Assembly (NCBI GenBank): GCA_900642245.1
Contig: CAAAJI010000448.1
Coordinates: 1-39,938, forward strand
Origin: Fragilaria radians
Lineage: Eukaryota; Bacillariophyta; Fragilariophyceae; Fragilariales; Fragilariaceae
Direction: 5' to 3'
Length of the DNA: 39,938 bases
Positions 30,875-39,938 of this stretch are shown piece after piece (positions within the stretch are counted from its first letter, which is position 1; each line of letters opens with the position of its first letter). The notes beneath the pieces were generated by a model, which worked only from the letters and a program-made list of their open reading frames with translations, searched no databases and was not told where the DNA came from. The translations under genes and the position numbers were made by a program.

Positions 30875-33800
30875 GATCTTCAGGCTATAGGCGAAGAAAG
30901 GAAACACGAACACATTGAAAGTGTCAATGATTCCAAGGGAACAGAGGAGAAAATAATCCACTCAAAGTCATAAGATCATTGGAGCATATCATAAAGTACA
31001 GCAGAACAAAACAAGCGTAACCCATAGCTCTCCTTTACACCATGCAATATCATTGTGATAGTGCTCGTAAAAAATGTCTGTTGACTTTTATTTTACTTTG
31101 TGAAAGGTTTATATTAGATATCATTCAAAACTATATTTCGACATTTGCTTTGAAGTTTAAATTAATAACTTAAGAAGCATAAAAAATTCCATAGACTTGA
31201 ACCATTATTTATTGAGAGTAGTATAATTTGGAATACTTTCTGTTGTTATGCCTCTCTGATCATTGACTTCAATTTCTGCGGCTATCGTATTTGCAAATGC
31301 CAATGGACACTGTTTCATGAAAAGAATTTGCACTTTCTGATTCAATTCCTATTCAACGTCAACCTATTCTAATCTATATCACACTTATGACTTTGTGAGA
31401 TACTGTTAATATCCTGAGATTTCCTGTTTTTTTATCATGCTGTACTAGCCAATCGACTTCTATTCTTGCAATTATTTTTCATGTCCTTTTTTAATGTTGA
31501 ACAAATTACTTCAAATATCATTTTGTGAATCAATGTCTGCAAGAAACAAGTTGACATGGACTTAGCCTTTGCAGTAAAGTGAATCATAAAGTCATTGTAA
31601 TATCTTCCCCCCTACAAGTCCGACAATCTGAGAATTTCCTTCACAACTCCGCTATGTGTGCTGTGACGTTTTGTTGGTTTGCCTTTAGTTCCGAAATCCT
31701 TAAGCATTATTGTCATCATAAGTCCTTGGTAGAAGTGGCCAACTTATGAGTTGTTTGACAATCTCAATCAATTGTGTGACTGAGTTTATCATCATAACAC
31801 AAACAAGCAAAAGGATTCTTTTCTATTGCAAGCAAACAAACATGTGTTGAGAAGTTTGATGCACCTTTCATCTGCAGTGGTTTAAACAGTGAATTGATAA
31901 GGTATCATCCGAATAACTTTAATGCCGGAGCTGACACCGTGGAAACATTCCTCCTAGAAACAGATGGAATTGAAATGACTAGCATTATCAAAAAAAGATT
32001 ATTTGTTTTTAACAAGTGGCTTTATTTTAGAATTGAAAGTTGTTCTAATTCTATTTTTCACGATTTTCGGATGTTTTTGCAAACCAATTTTTGTTTCATA
32101 ACTATTGCTGCGCTTGATTGAGCAATTTTCATAAAAACGGAAATTTTACTCAGCGTATCGGATGTCATCCGATTTGAACTTTTGATTACCGGAGGGAACA
32201 AATGTCCATGGATAAAGCCTATTGGACGTTTTGTAAATAAGTCAGTGGCTCTCCACATAGACTTTGAGTTATTGCCCTGAAACGTTTGTTCTTTCAAAGG
32301 CATTTGCCGATGTAAAGAAAGTCGCAATCGGCCTTAACCATATGTACTCTTTCAGAGATATTGGGCATCTCAAAAGGAAAGCAAGAAGTATTTTGAGCAG
32401 TTTCTCTGTTGATTGATAAAGTTTCTGAATCCTTCATTCACTTTTCCATTTGAAAGTTCTCTGTGTTTCCCTTTTCAATGCCAACTTCGTATCCAACTAT
32501 CGTTCCCCTTCGATTCGATTGTAGTATTGATGAAGCGTAGAAATCCGATGCGAAAGAAAAAAATTGTAGGCTTGTTGACAACGTAGGTTTCTCAGGTCGG
32601 AGAAGACTCCACAAGAAAGTAAATACTATGTCTTAACCTGGAAGGAGTAGGTAAGTCAAATAGATAAAGATGTAGAGATTTGAAATGAAAATTAAAACAC
32701 AAGAATATTATATCTAGAACTAAACCTTCTCTTGAAAGGCTAACCTTCTCTTATTGAAAAGGTAAGAGTCTTGTGACTTGTTAGTTTAACTTACAATCTG
32801 TCTTTAACAAGATTAGTCTTGTGTCCTAGTCTTGACAGGATTCATTTCATGTCATTGCGTTTGAATGTGCTAATCCATTCATTCACGCAGATTGCTTGAA
32901 GGTTTAATAACCGCAGTGTTTAGCCTCCCTTAAAATCGGACAACTTTGTCATGCTTCCTAGAAATCTATTTGCAGAGTTGTTATCAGATGTAGAATGAAG
33001 TTTGCAATAAAGTCCAAAACTCTTTTGGATATCCTTAGTTCTTTATGATAAAGATTCGAAAGCCCTCATTGCTTTTTTCTGGCCAGAATTGTTTCGCCGT
33101 AGGTTCACCGTTGTCCCTTCGTTACTATCATGTTATGAAATTAGAATGTTGAACATTAGCTCTCCAATATGTATATAAAGCAATGAAGAAATGCTGATCA
33201 AATCATTATCAGATCCAATCTTTTTTGGTTTAGTTTCAAAAGCTAAATACGATGCTGCATGTGATGCGAATCTTACTCCACCGTAAAGAGTCATAATTTG
33301 CTCATAAAGAGTGTTTCGGAAATTGAATTTGCAATTTAAAAGAACAGCCATACAATCTGAGCTAAGCAGTCAGAGCAGAGAAAATTAAGCGCGCGCTCTG
33401 TTTATTTCCAATTGCAATTAGAAGAAAATTTAAGATGGTATTAGCAGAAATTGCTTTCGATTCAGTGTCAGATAACTTGCGTATCGTATAAAGAATTGGA
33501 TAGAGTTTAGTGGCGTCTAATGCCACTGCTGCAAAAATGATGATACCTGACTAGATCTTTTCAGGGAATCATATAACGAGATTGGAAGACCGAGGTTGCT
33601 TCAAAGGTTAAAAGTTTGAGATGTAATTTAGTGCCATTAATGAAAAAATATTTCACTAAGATCGAACCAAAGCTTTTGTTATCAAATTCTGTATTCATTT
33701 GACTATTAATAGAGACTGAAAAATAGCTTGTAATGAAGAAATTATCATCAATTCGACAAACGTAGAAAAGCCATTGTCTCTTGACAAAATACTGAGGACA

Positions 33801-34061
33801 GAGTTATGGTTTGATAAAGAGGTGCAATGTACCATCTAGGAGTCTTTGGAGCAATTAGAGTTGAGATAACAAATAAAAAGACCAAGGGAAAGGTCAATGA
33901 CCTAGGAATGGTCTATATGCTTGTTGGTGGTGATATTGCGGTGAAAGCAAATTTCTAGTATACGTCGAGTATTAGGAATAAGGGTTAGGGCCATCTTTTT
34001 TTTGGAAAAGATAAGGAACAATGCACTCTTGACAAGGATAAAAATGCAGCCAATTGAATAA
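30875..34061. other. Long gene-poor region
   Basis: No intact gene. A short echo of the kinase end (TCAAAGTCATAAGATCATTGG at ~30963) lies 100 bp after the real one. Minus-strand pieces at 31600-31800 (LKANQQNVTAHIAEL) resemble the coiled region of retroelement gag, but too weakly to call. The sequence at 32573-32860 (TGTTGACAACG start, repeated AACCTTCTCTT) looks somewhat LTR-like. Open frames at 31894-32121, 32058-32327 and 33133-33351 are unassigned. Confidence 0.35.
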
Positions 34062-34174
34062 GGCTGTTTACTAGTACTTCTAAGATTTTATAAAAGTGTA
34101 ATTCCTTCCAATTATACTTACTATTATGCAATGCAGTATATCACTCTACTGTCTCATATATTTTTCAGCACACT
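34062..34174 (-). repeat. LTR-like end, 3' side of the minus-strand copia relic
   Basis: Direct repeat of 35720-35822. Both contain AATA.GGCT.TTTA, then GTAATTCCT, ACTTACT, ATGCAAT.CAGTAT.TCACT and CTCATATA.TTT in the same order. It lies immediately beyond the end of the pol reading (TDYTTKQMTGGKFSKL), as expected for a 3' LTR on the minus strand. Strongly diverged; exact ends unknown. Confidence 0.6.
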
Positions 34175-35719
34175 CCTGCTGTTTAAACGACAACTCAATC
34201 TTAGTTTATAATCTGTTTCCTAACTTACTGAACTTTCCTCCTGTCATTTGCTTTGTCGTGTAGTCTGTAATCATTGAATTGGTTCAATAGTGCTTGATCA
34301 AACCCTGTTTCCTATTTATCAGGTCTGACACATTTAAAAAATTATCGCAAAGAGTCTCTTTTCCCTGAAACTTGAATTAATGATATTTTTCCATTTCATT
34401 GCGCTTATATTTTCTCTGAATACCACGTTTTCAATTACATTGCATCCTTGTGCATGCATGCACAACTTTGTCCATAGTACTTTTGATAAAATGTCATCCA
34501 TCAATGTCACTTCTGAGTCGATTGAACGCCTCGAATTAACTTTCTATTTTGTAGAATTTACCTCATAACTATATCTCCCAATGTTATTACCGCTCCTGTG
34601 TGATTCTTCATATCATCATATAGACAAAATGCGGCATCTGAATGCCATATGATTCTTCCATAATCGATTGCTCTCCCCTTCTAGGATATGTTCCTGAGGA
34701 TTTGAGTACTTCATTCTATTTTGGTAGGCATCATCCATTATCATTATGATTCACTGAAATCCGATATTATTTGAAATCCTGCTTGATTATATATTCTGAA
34801 AGTTTGTCTAGGCCTTTCTTGTGTGACTTCTCTTTCGGATATGACAGATATTCGGCAGTTCTGTACAAAACCTTTCTCTAAACAGTGGTAAAGAATTCTA
34901 ATCCATTCACCTGCATTTATAAATGCATAGAGTCAAACCCTTTCTCTTGGTACCTTGATCATTTTCGATACAACGGATGTGAGTTTTTGTCTCAATGTTT
35001 TGCCCTTCAAGGCTCCTAAATCTGGATCGAAAACTTGCTCGGCAGTGGTAATATCTTCTATTGTATTGGATAAGTTCTTCACTGCAATCATGATCACATT
35101 GGCTTTAAAATCTTGGATAGATCGTTTGCGCCTTGATTGATTTATCTGTCATGTAAGTTTGTCTAGTTGAATTTGCATATTAGTGTATACCTTCATTTTT
35201 CTTCAACAGTGGCATCTCCACTAGTCTACTTCTTATTTCCTGGTTTTTGTAATTTTTATCAAGCTTATGGCTTCTTAACAATTTGTTTGTTTCCTGTGTG
35301 GGTACTGAGTTCCCAAGTGACATTTGGGTTTGTGCAATCCTGATATAAGAGATCCAGATTTAAATTTATCCGCATTCTCCACGTAGAGGTATACCATTTC
35401 ACCAATTATAGTGTCTCGTTTTCAACTTGTCCTTTAGTTCTGCATTCTTTGAATCGTCTCTTTTCCTTGGTGTTATATATTCTGTCAACACAATGAGACT
35501 GAAAATGTGTGACTCCATCTCTTGCTGTAACTTAAAATGTCTTGTATTATGGAGGCCATAATTGGGCAATTTTGGTTTGAGGCATTCTCTGCCAGTTTTT
35601 CAATCAAATACTGAATGAACAGCTGATTCGATTAATTCTAGGTCAATGCACGCACGCTTGATAACCATAGCGTTTGTCAAGATAAATTCAAAGAATTGCA
35701 ATACCAAGCACATAATGCT

Positions 35720-35822
35720 GTTGTAATATGGCTTTTTAGATTTGATCAAAAAAGTAATTCCTACGAAATACACTTACTTTCATGCAATACAGTATTTCAC
35801 TTAAGTGCCTCATATAGTTTCC
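35720..35822 (-). repeat. LTR-like end, 5' side of the minus-strand copia relic
   Basis: Partner of 34062-34174, about 1.65 kb away in direct orientation (for example AAGTAATTCCTACGAAATAC and CATGCAATACAGTATTTCAC). Identity is about 70 percent over ~90 bp by eye. Confidence 0.6.
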
Positions 35823-37162
35823 ATCAACAATCATATTCAGGATGAGGTGGAAACATCACTCATCCTTCCTTACCCATACCTATGAAATTTCTTGGAGAAA
35901 GGCAGTTTTGAATCAGCTGAATATAACAATGCAATGAATAGACAAAAACTTGATTGGAATCCCTCTTTTCCCTTATTGTCAATGACAATAAATTGAAATT
36001 ATTTGGGACTGAGCAACTTCTATTCACCTTACCTTGAAAATCTCAAAAAGCTGATCTTGAAGCATTCAAAGTACGTTTGGTCACATATGATGTACCATCA
36101 CATTCGAACATGCAATATTTAACATCGCTATCTGATGTCAATCTTAACTTAGTAACACATTTGACAGTGAGATAAACAAGGCTTTCTACATCCGTCAACC
36201 GATTTCGGATAGTAACATAATGTTTGCTTTTGCTAATCTATTCCAGTTGGAACCTCCTGAAAGCACTTCCTAATTAAAATAATGTTTAGTTTTTTTGGAA
36301 ATTAATAGTCAAGATAAATGATGTTTTCTACATTTCCTATCAGCAATAATTGAAAATATCTGCAGCGATCAACTACAGGGTGTGTCAGAGTTCGCAAGCA
36401 ACTACGCATTTAAGTATCGTACTAGTGCCGTTACTACAGTTTAAATTCATGTATGAGTCGTAGAAATGCATGAATGGAAAAGCAAAGAGAATGATCTCAT
36501 AATTCGGGTGGTATTCGAACATCGCTGCCGTCGCTAAGAATTCGAAATAACCAACTTGGAAGCCATTCAAAGACGTGTCTAATTTTTATTGATGTGTACT
36601 GTACAAAACATGATTGTGACTTGAATCAAGGGAACCACATGATTGCATTAGTGACGTAGCAAAACCAGTTATCGCTATGGCTTAGACATGCCTGATATCC
36701 GATTTTTGGAAATCAAAAGATCAGACGAGTGGCCTAGTCCAAGAGAGCACCTTTGAATTGAATAAGCATAAACATGTGATTTTCATTTGTGGCCAGGAAA
36801 TTGGTCCTAGCTATTTCCAAGTTATATAAAAGTGACATTCGCATTCGAACATATTGAAATTTGTGTGGGTAAATTGTTCTGAAAGTGATGAACTTCCTAC
36901 CCTGTTGGAATACTTACATCTCTAATTCATGATTTTCGATATTGGTGAATCTTTAACGTTATTAGAGTTTTAACTAATTGATTGATTGATTGAGATTTCT
37001 TGATGGCTTCGCAACAAAAACGAAAAGACATAACTTTCTCGCACGTTTTTGATGTATTGGACGCAATTTCAGCTCCACAATCCACAGTCTCGTAATAGAG
37101 CTCTAACAATGAGTCACTGAAACTCTAAGGGTCACAATGTTCGGACAATATCGAAGTTGCCG
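35823..37162. other. No gene; 3' flank of DUF6824 copy 2
   Basis: No supported gene. From ~36660 the sequence resembles the 3' flanks at 15150-15600 and 18130-18430. At ~37030-37110 the minus strand still encodes a stretch (YETVDCGAEI) homologous to the last residues of DUF6824 copy 1 (DETVDRGAVM), beyond the stop of copy 2. Confidence 0.45.
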
Positions 37163-38350
37163 CTAGCAGAGCGTGCTTAACACCCCACACTTCGAGTTTG
37201 GCAGTTCCCCATCAAGTGGATTGAAGTTGAAGGGCTCAAACAGAGATTCTATTTCTTCATCACTATCAATGAGAATGTCAAGAGATGCCAAACATGTCGT
37301 CTCCGTTTCATGATTTTCCATCGTATCAATATCAATCGCATCGTCAAATTCAAGATTGTCTTTCTCCTCGAATACCTTGCAGATATCGGTATGGAAGGAT
37401 GAATCTGAAAAAAGTGGAGTCTCCATCTCACTGGAAATATGGTTGTAATGAATCATATTCAACATTCGTTTATCTTCAAGACAAGGCAATTGCATGTGTA
37501 TCGATTCCATGAGGAATTCATCCGTTTCCTTGCAGTCGAGCTGATGGGATGACATCGGGAATGCCTCCTCATCAAGCGTGTCCCTTTTAGTACAATCATC
37601 ATAAGCTGCATATGGCTTCTGCCTACATAAGGAATGGTTCTTCCTTAAAGATTTTTGTCTCTGATTGCTAGTTGCATCGTTCAAGGCATGGCCAAGCTGT
37701 TGTCAAATAACGATGATTAGTGTGATTTTCAGTGGAATGTTGCAAGGGGGAAAAATCAAAAATCCCTACCTTTTCTCTAGGAACCTTTGAATCAACTTCG
37801 TACCGATTGAGCAAGAAAAGATTTTCCCTTGATGATTTCTGACGCACATTACTAGTTGCATCTCTCAAGGCATGGCCAACCTATTGTCGGAAGAAATTTT
37901 ATGATTAATTTGGTTTTCGGTGAAGGAAATGTTATAGAAGTATAAAATTAAAATACCAACCTTTTCTCTAGCAACTTTTGCCCCTCCATCGTACCATTCA
38001 AGTTTGTTGTCCATTTTTTTGAGAAATCGGGCACCTGATCTCAACAACTCATTCACCACTGCTCTCACAACTTCGGATCTTTTTGATCTACGCGACGATT
38101 TCAAGTATGCGTTTATGTTTTTGCCTATGACACCACGAAATCGTTTGTTTCCTTCATGGTTGATAAAGGATTTGCCTCTTCCACAAAGAATGTCTTTAGT
38201 GGAAGGTACTATCTTGTGTTCTGCTTGCCGTATATTCTGTAAGTAAGCTTGGGATTTCCGCAGTATTATGGCATCTTTTGTTTCGTTTCGCTTCACCTTT
38301 ATCCTGATAATGATTGGATATTGGTGGATTTCGTTTGGTTCAATCTGCAT
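37163..38350 (-). CDS. DUF6824 (DILCGRG) domain protein, three exons (copy 2)
   Basis: 344 residues. Exons complement(37961..38350), complement(37770..37880), complement(37163..37696); introns 80 and 73 bp, phase 0, at the same positions as in copy 1, and exon 2 is 111 nt in both. The start is ATG 38350 (Met-Gln, shared with copy 1); the frame extends to 38407 but only with GTG. The domain (~52-134) starts KDILCGRG and has NHEGNKRFR, RSEVVRAVV, SGARFL and LEWYDGG. Exons 2 and 3 begin with the same repeat: VGHALRDATSNVRQKS and LGHALNDATSNQRQKS. A conserved FSDSSFHTDICKVFEE segment follows, then an Asp/Glu-rich C-terminus. The protein ends ~40 residues earlier than copy 1. Function unknown; the basic N-terminal half and acidic C-terminal half would suit a nuclear regulatory protein, as inference only. 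Confidence 0.85.
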
Positions 38351-39753
38351 GCTTCTGTATGTTGTCTTAACCGTTGAATGTGCTTGAGTTGACTTTGTGA
38401 ATGTCACAAATTTGCAGGGTGTTGTCTTCTTTGCCTAGTTGAATGCACTTTCCTGAGGAAGATAAAAATACCCAGTCATTCCAAGAATTTAAGACAGTTG
38501 GAAAAAATGATTTAGCCATTTGCAGTCCTACCGTCTCAAAGTAGCAATTATTTTTTTCTCGTATCCATTTAACGTTTATCGCCTTTGATTTCTTTTTGTA
38601 CGCCTTACATCTCAATACCATCCTTTCGTTGGTGCTTGCGTTATTCAATATATCGATCATCAAGATATATACATGTCAATGTTACAAGAAAAATTAAGCG
38701 CATATTTTCATCAAGTATTGACATCTTATTCTCATTAAAAAAACTTGAAGATGATGTTTTCAATTGTAGTTTCCACTTGACCTCAATTATCAAATAGAGA
38801 GAGGAAGGATGAGTTGAGGCAGATGTCTAAAAGCAATTAAATAATAATGTAATCGATTGAAATGACAGAGTGAATTATTTGTGTGGGTTGCAAGATGTTC
38901 AATGATTGAAGTTGTTTATTGATGTGATACTTGGTGCATGCATGTGTTGGATGTTAGATGGGGGGATAAATGAAGAATCTCTGAAAAATGGACATTTCTG
39001 GCTATAATGGTTGTGCGAGGTTGAATATTCAATGTGATTATCGTGATGAAGTAACTTCAATGCAGTTTCCATTCAATTAGCATGATTAACTAAGATTTTG
39101 AAAAAGGTTAAGACGATGTTTTCTTAGCAGTTTGAGATATAGATTTTTGAAAGTTTTAGAGATAAATGCTTGCACGAGAAAATTTTAGAATTCCAACCAC
39201 AAGTCCTACCACAAGTTCTCATTACTACTACCTTGCTCACTTCAAACCAAGGATTCTTTCAGGCTGTGGTTTAGAGGGAAACAAAACTAAGGATTAGAAG
39301 TCTTTGCCAACATGGATATGCTTTTTTAGTAAAAGGATCACATGCTCGTTCAAACCTCCTAATTAATTTATAATCTATTGTTCGTCATATTAGAAAAACA
39401 TTCAGCCTTTCTCAAAAAATAGTCTCAACGTTTGTCGACGATAACTTCATTCAATGATGATGACAACATCATTGCATTTGAAAGACAGCTTTGGGAACAA
39501 CAAAAAACGAATATCAATTTGTAGGAATACTAAGGACAAATGAGCAACAACATCAGTTCCACATAGAGAAGCAGACATTGTAGTTCAGCAACAAGAAATG
39601 TATATTGTCAAGCCATATCATTCGACACAACATATAGCAGAAAGAGATAAATTTCAATTGACAACATCTATGACAAAAAGGTTCGACACTTATTTGTCGA
39701 CTACAAGGTCAGTGGGTAATTCAATTGAAACGTTTCTTTCGTTTAAAGAATTA
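38351..39753. other. 5' flank of DUF6824 copy 2, no gene recognised
   Basis: The 5' flank to ~39090 is shared with copy 1 (16933-17590). Beyond it no frame is supported; the plus-strand frame at 39598-39792 has no recognisable motif and runs into the inverted repeat at 39754. Confidence 0.4.
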
Positions 39754-39793
39754 TTCATACATGTAGCAGCGAAAACTATTCTACATGTATGAA
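39754..39793. repeat. Perfect 13-bp inverted repeat with 14-bp loop
   Basis: TTCATACATGTAG at 39754-39766 and its exact reverse complement CTACATGTATGAA at 39781-39793, separated by CAGCGAAAACTATT. It could form a stable hairpin in single-stranded DNA or RNA. No adjacent gene is recognised, so it could be a transcript terminator-like hairpin, a mobile-element end or chance. Confidence 0.8.
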
Positions 39794-39938
39794 CTCTGTT
39801 GCGCGATAGAAAACAAGAATGAAAAGAGAATGATTGCAAGCAGCAACTATAGGTTCACAATTCAAAGGGTAAATTATGTAAAAGAATCAGATAGACTTTA
39901 GCGCATTCGAACTTGGCTACAGTTGCAGTATATGTTGA

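Larger units (their letters stand above)
34062..35822 (-). mobile_element. Internally deleted Ty1/copia element with LTR-like ends
   Basis: Minus-strand relic. From high to low coordinate: integrase-proximal part at ~34940-35150 (TTAEQVFDPDLGALKGKTLR, the diatom copia motif A.DIFGPD.G.LKGKT.R), then MQVNGLEFFTTV and YRTAEYL at ~34800-34930. RNase H follows at ~34561-34648 (HSDAAFCLYDDMKNHTGAV, ITLGD) and ~34440-34510 (DSEVTLMDDILSKVLWTKL), and a pol C-terminus near 34200-34260 (TDYTTKQMTGGKFSKL). The reverse transcriptase between integrase and RNase H is missing (only ~300 bp separate them), so the element is deleted inside. Flanked by the LTR-like repeats 34062-34174 and 35720-35822. Many stops and frameshifts: inactive. 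Confidence 0.8.

Noticed and set aside
31560..31810. Further gag-like coiled segment (minus strand)
   Set aside because: Only one short stretch (LKANQQNVTAHIAEL) looks similar and nothing else of an element could be read around it; below the level for a feature.
33978..33992. Telomere-like AGGGTTAGGG
   Set aside because: Only about one and a half repeats; one-off sequences of this length are expected by chance (a similar one is at ~27017).
38351..38407. Upstream extension of DUF6824 copy 2
   Set aside because: It starts with GTG; the Met-Gln start at 38350 is the one conserved in copy 1.

Overview
The window looks like AT-rich nuclear DNA of a diatom (stramenopile). Four things point that way: two genes carrying the DILCGRG-type domain (DUF6824), which I know almost only from diatoms; decayed Ty1/copia elements resembling the diatom CoDi group; secreted proteins with Pro-Thr tails; and short GT-AG introns of 73-105 bp. 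Gene density is low, with about nine real or recently real genes in 40 kb. No tRNA, rRNA, CRISPR array or bacterial-style operon was seen.

Layout. 1-5.7 kb: a small remnant of a kinase 3' end, a two-exon protein kinase gene on the minus strand, and a diverged ~500-bp direct repeat of the kinase upstream region around a decayed ORF. 6.5-7.4 kb: gag/protease relic of a copia element. 8.1-10.1 kb: a secreted two-domain fasciclin protein (+) and a membrane-anchored or secreted Lys-rich silaffin-like protein (-). 11.3 kb: another gag relic. 12.3-13.4 kb: an intact secreted protein with two EGF modules fused to a Mn-type superoxide dismutase. 14.1 kb: a truncated copy of the silaffin-like gene start. 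15.6-16.9 kb: DUF6824 gene 1. 18.5-21.0 kb: a second copy of the EGF-SOD block, with the gene broken by frameshifts. 23.2-24.6 kb: a trypsin-like protease with a Pro/Thr-rich tail. 26.1-26.9 kb: an MDP-1-like HAD phosphatase. 27.7-28.7 kb: reverse transcriptase/RNase H relic. 29.8-30.9 kb: the second kinase, in inverted orientation to the first. 34.1-35.8 kb: an internally deleted copia element with LTR-like ends. 37.2-38.4 kb: DUF6824 gene 2.

The main theme is local duplication and decay. Kinase, EGF-SOD, silaffin-like and DUF6824 sequences all occur as pairs, or as pairs plus fragments, inside one 40-kb window, interleaved with dead retroelements. Four genes (fasciclin, Lys-rich protein, EGF-SOD, trypsin-like) encode predicted secretory-pathway proteins, so part of the window could serve the cell surface or extracellular matrix. 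That link is inference from signal sequences and proximity only.

The most unusual single object is the EGF-EGF-MnSOD fusion, with all four metal ligands and the Mn-type discriminating residues kept. Next come the kinase pair, which share a Phe in place of the catalytic-loop His, and the Lys-rich silaffin-like protein.
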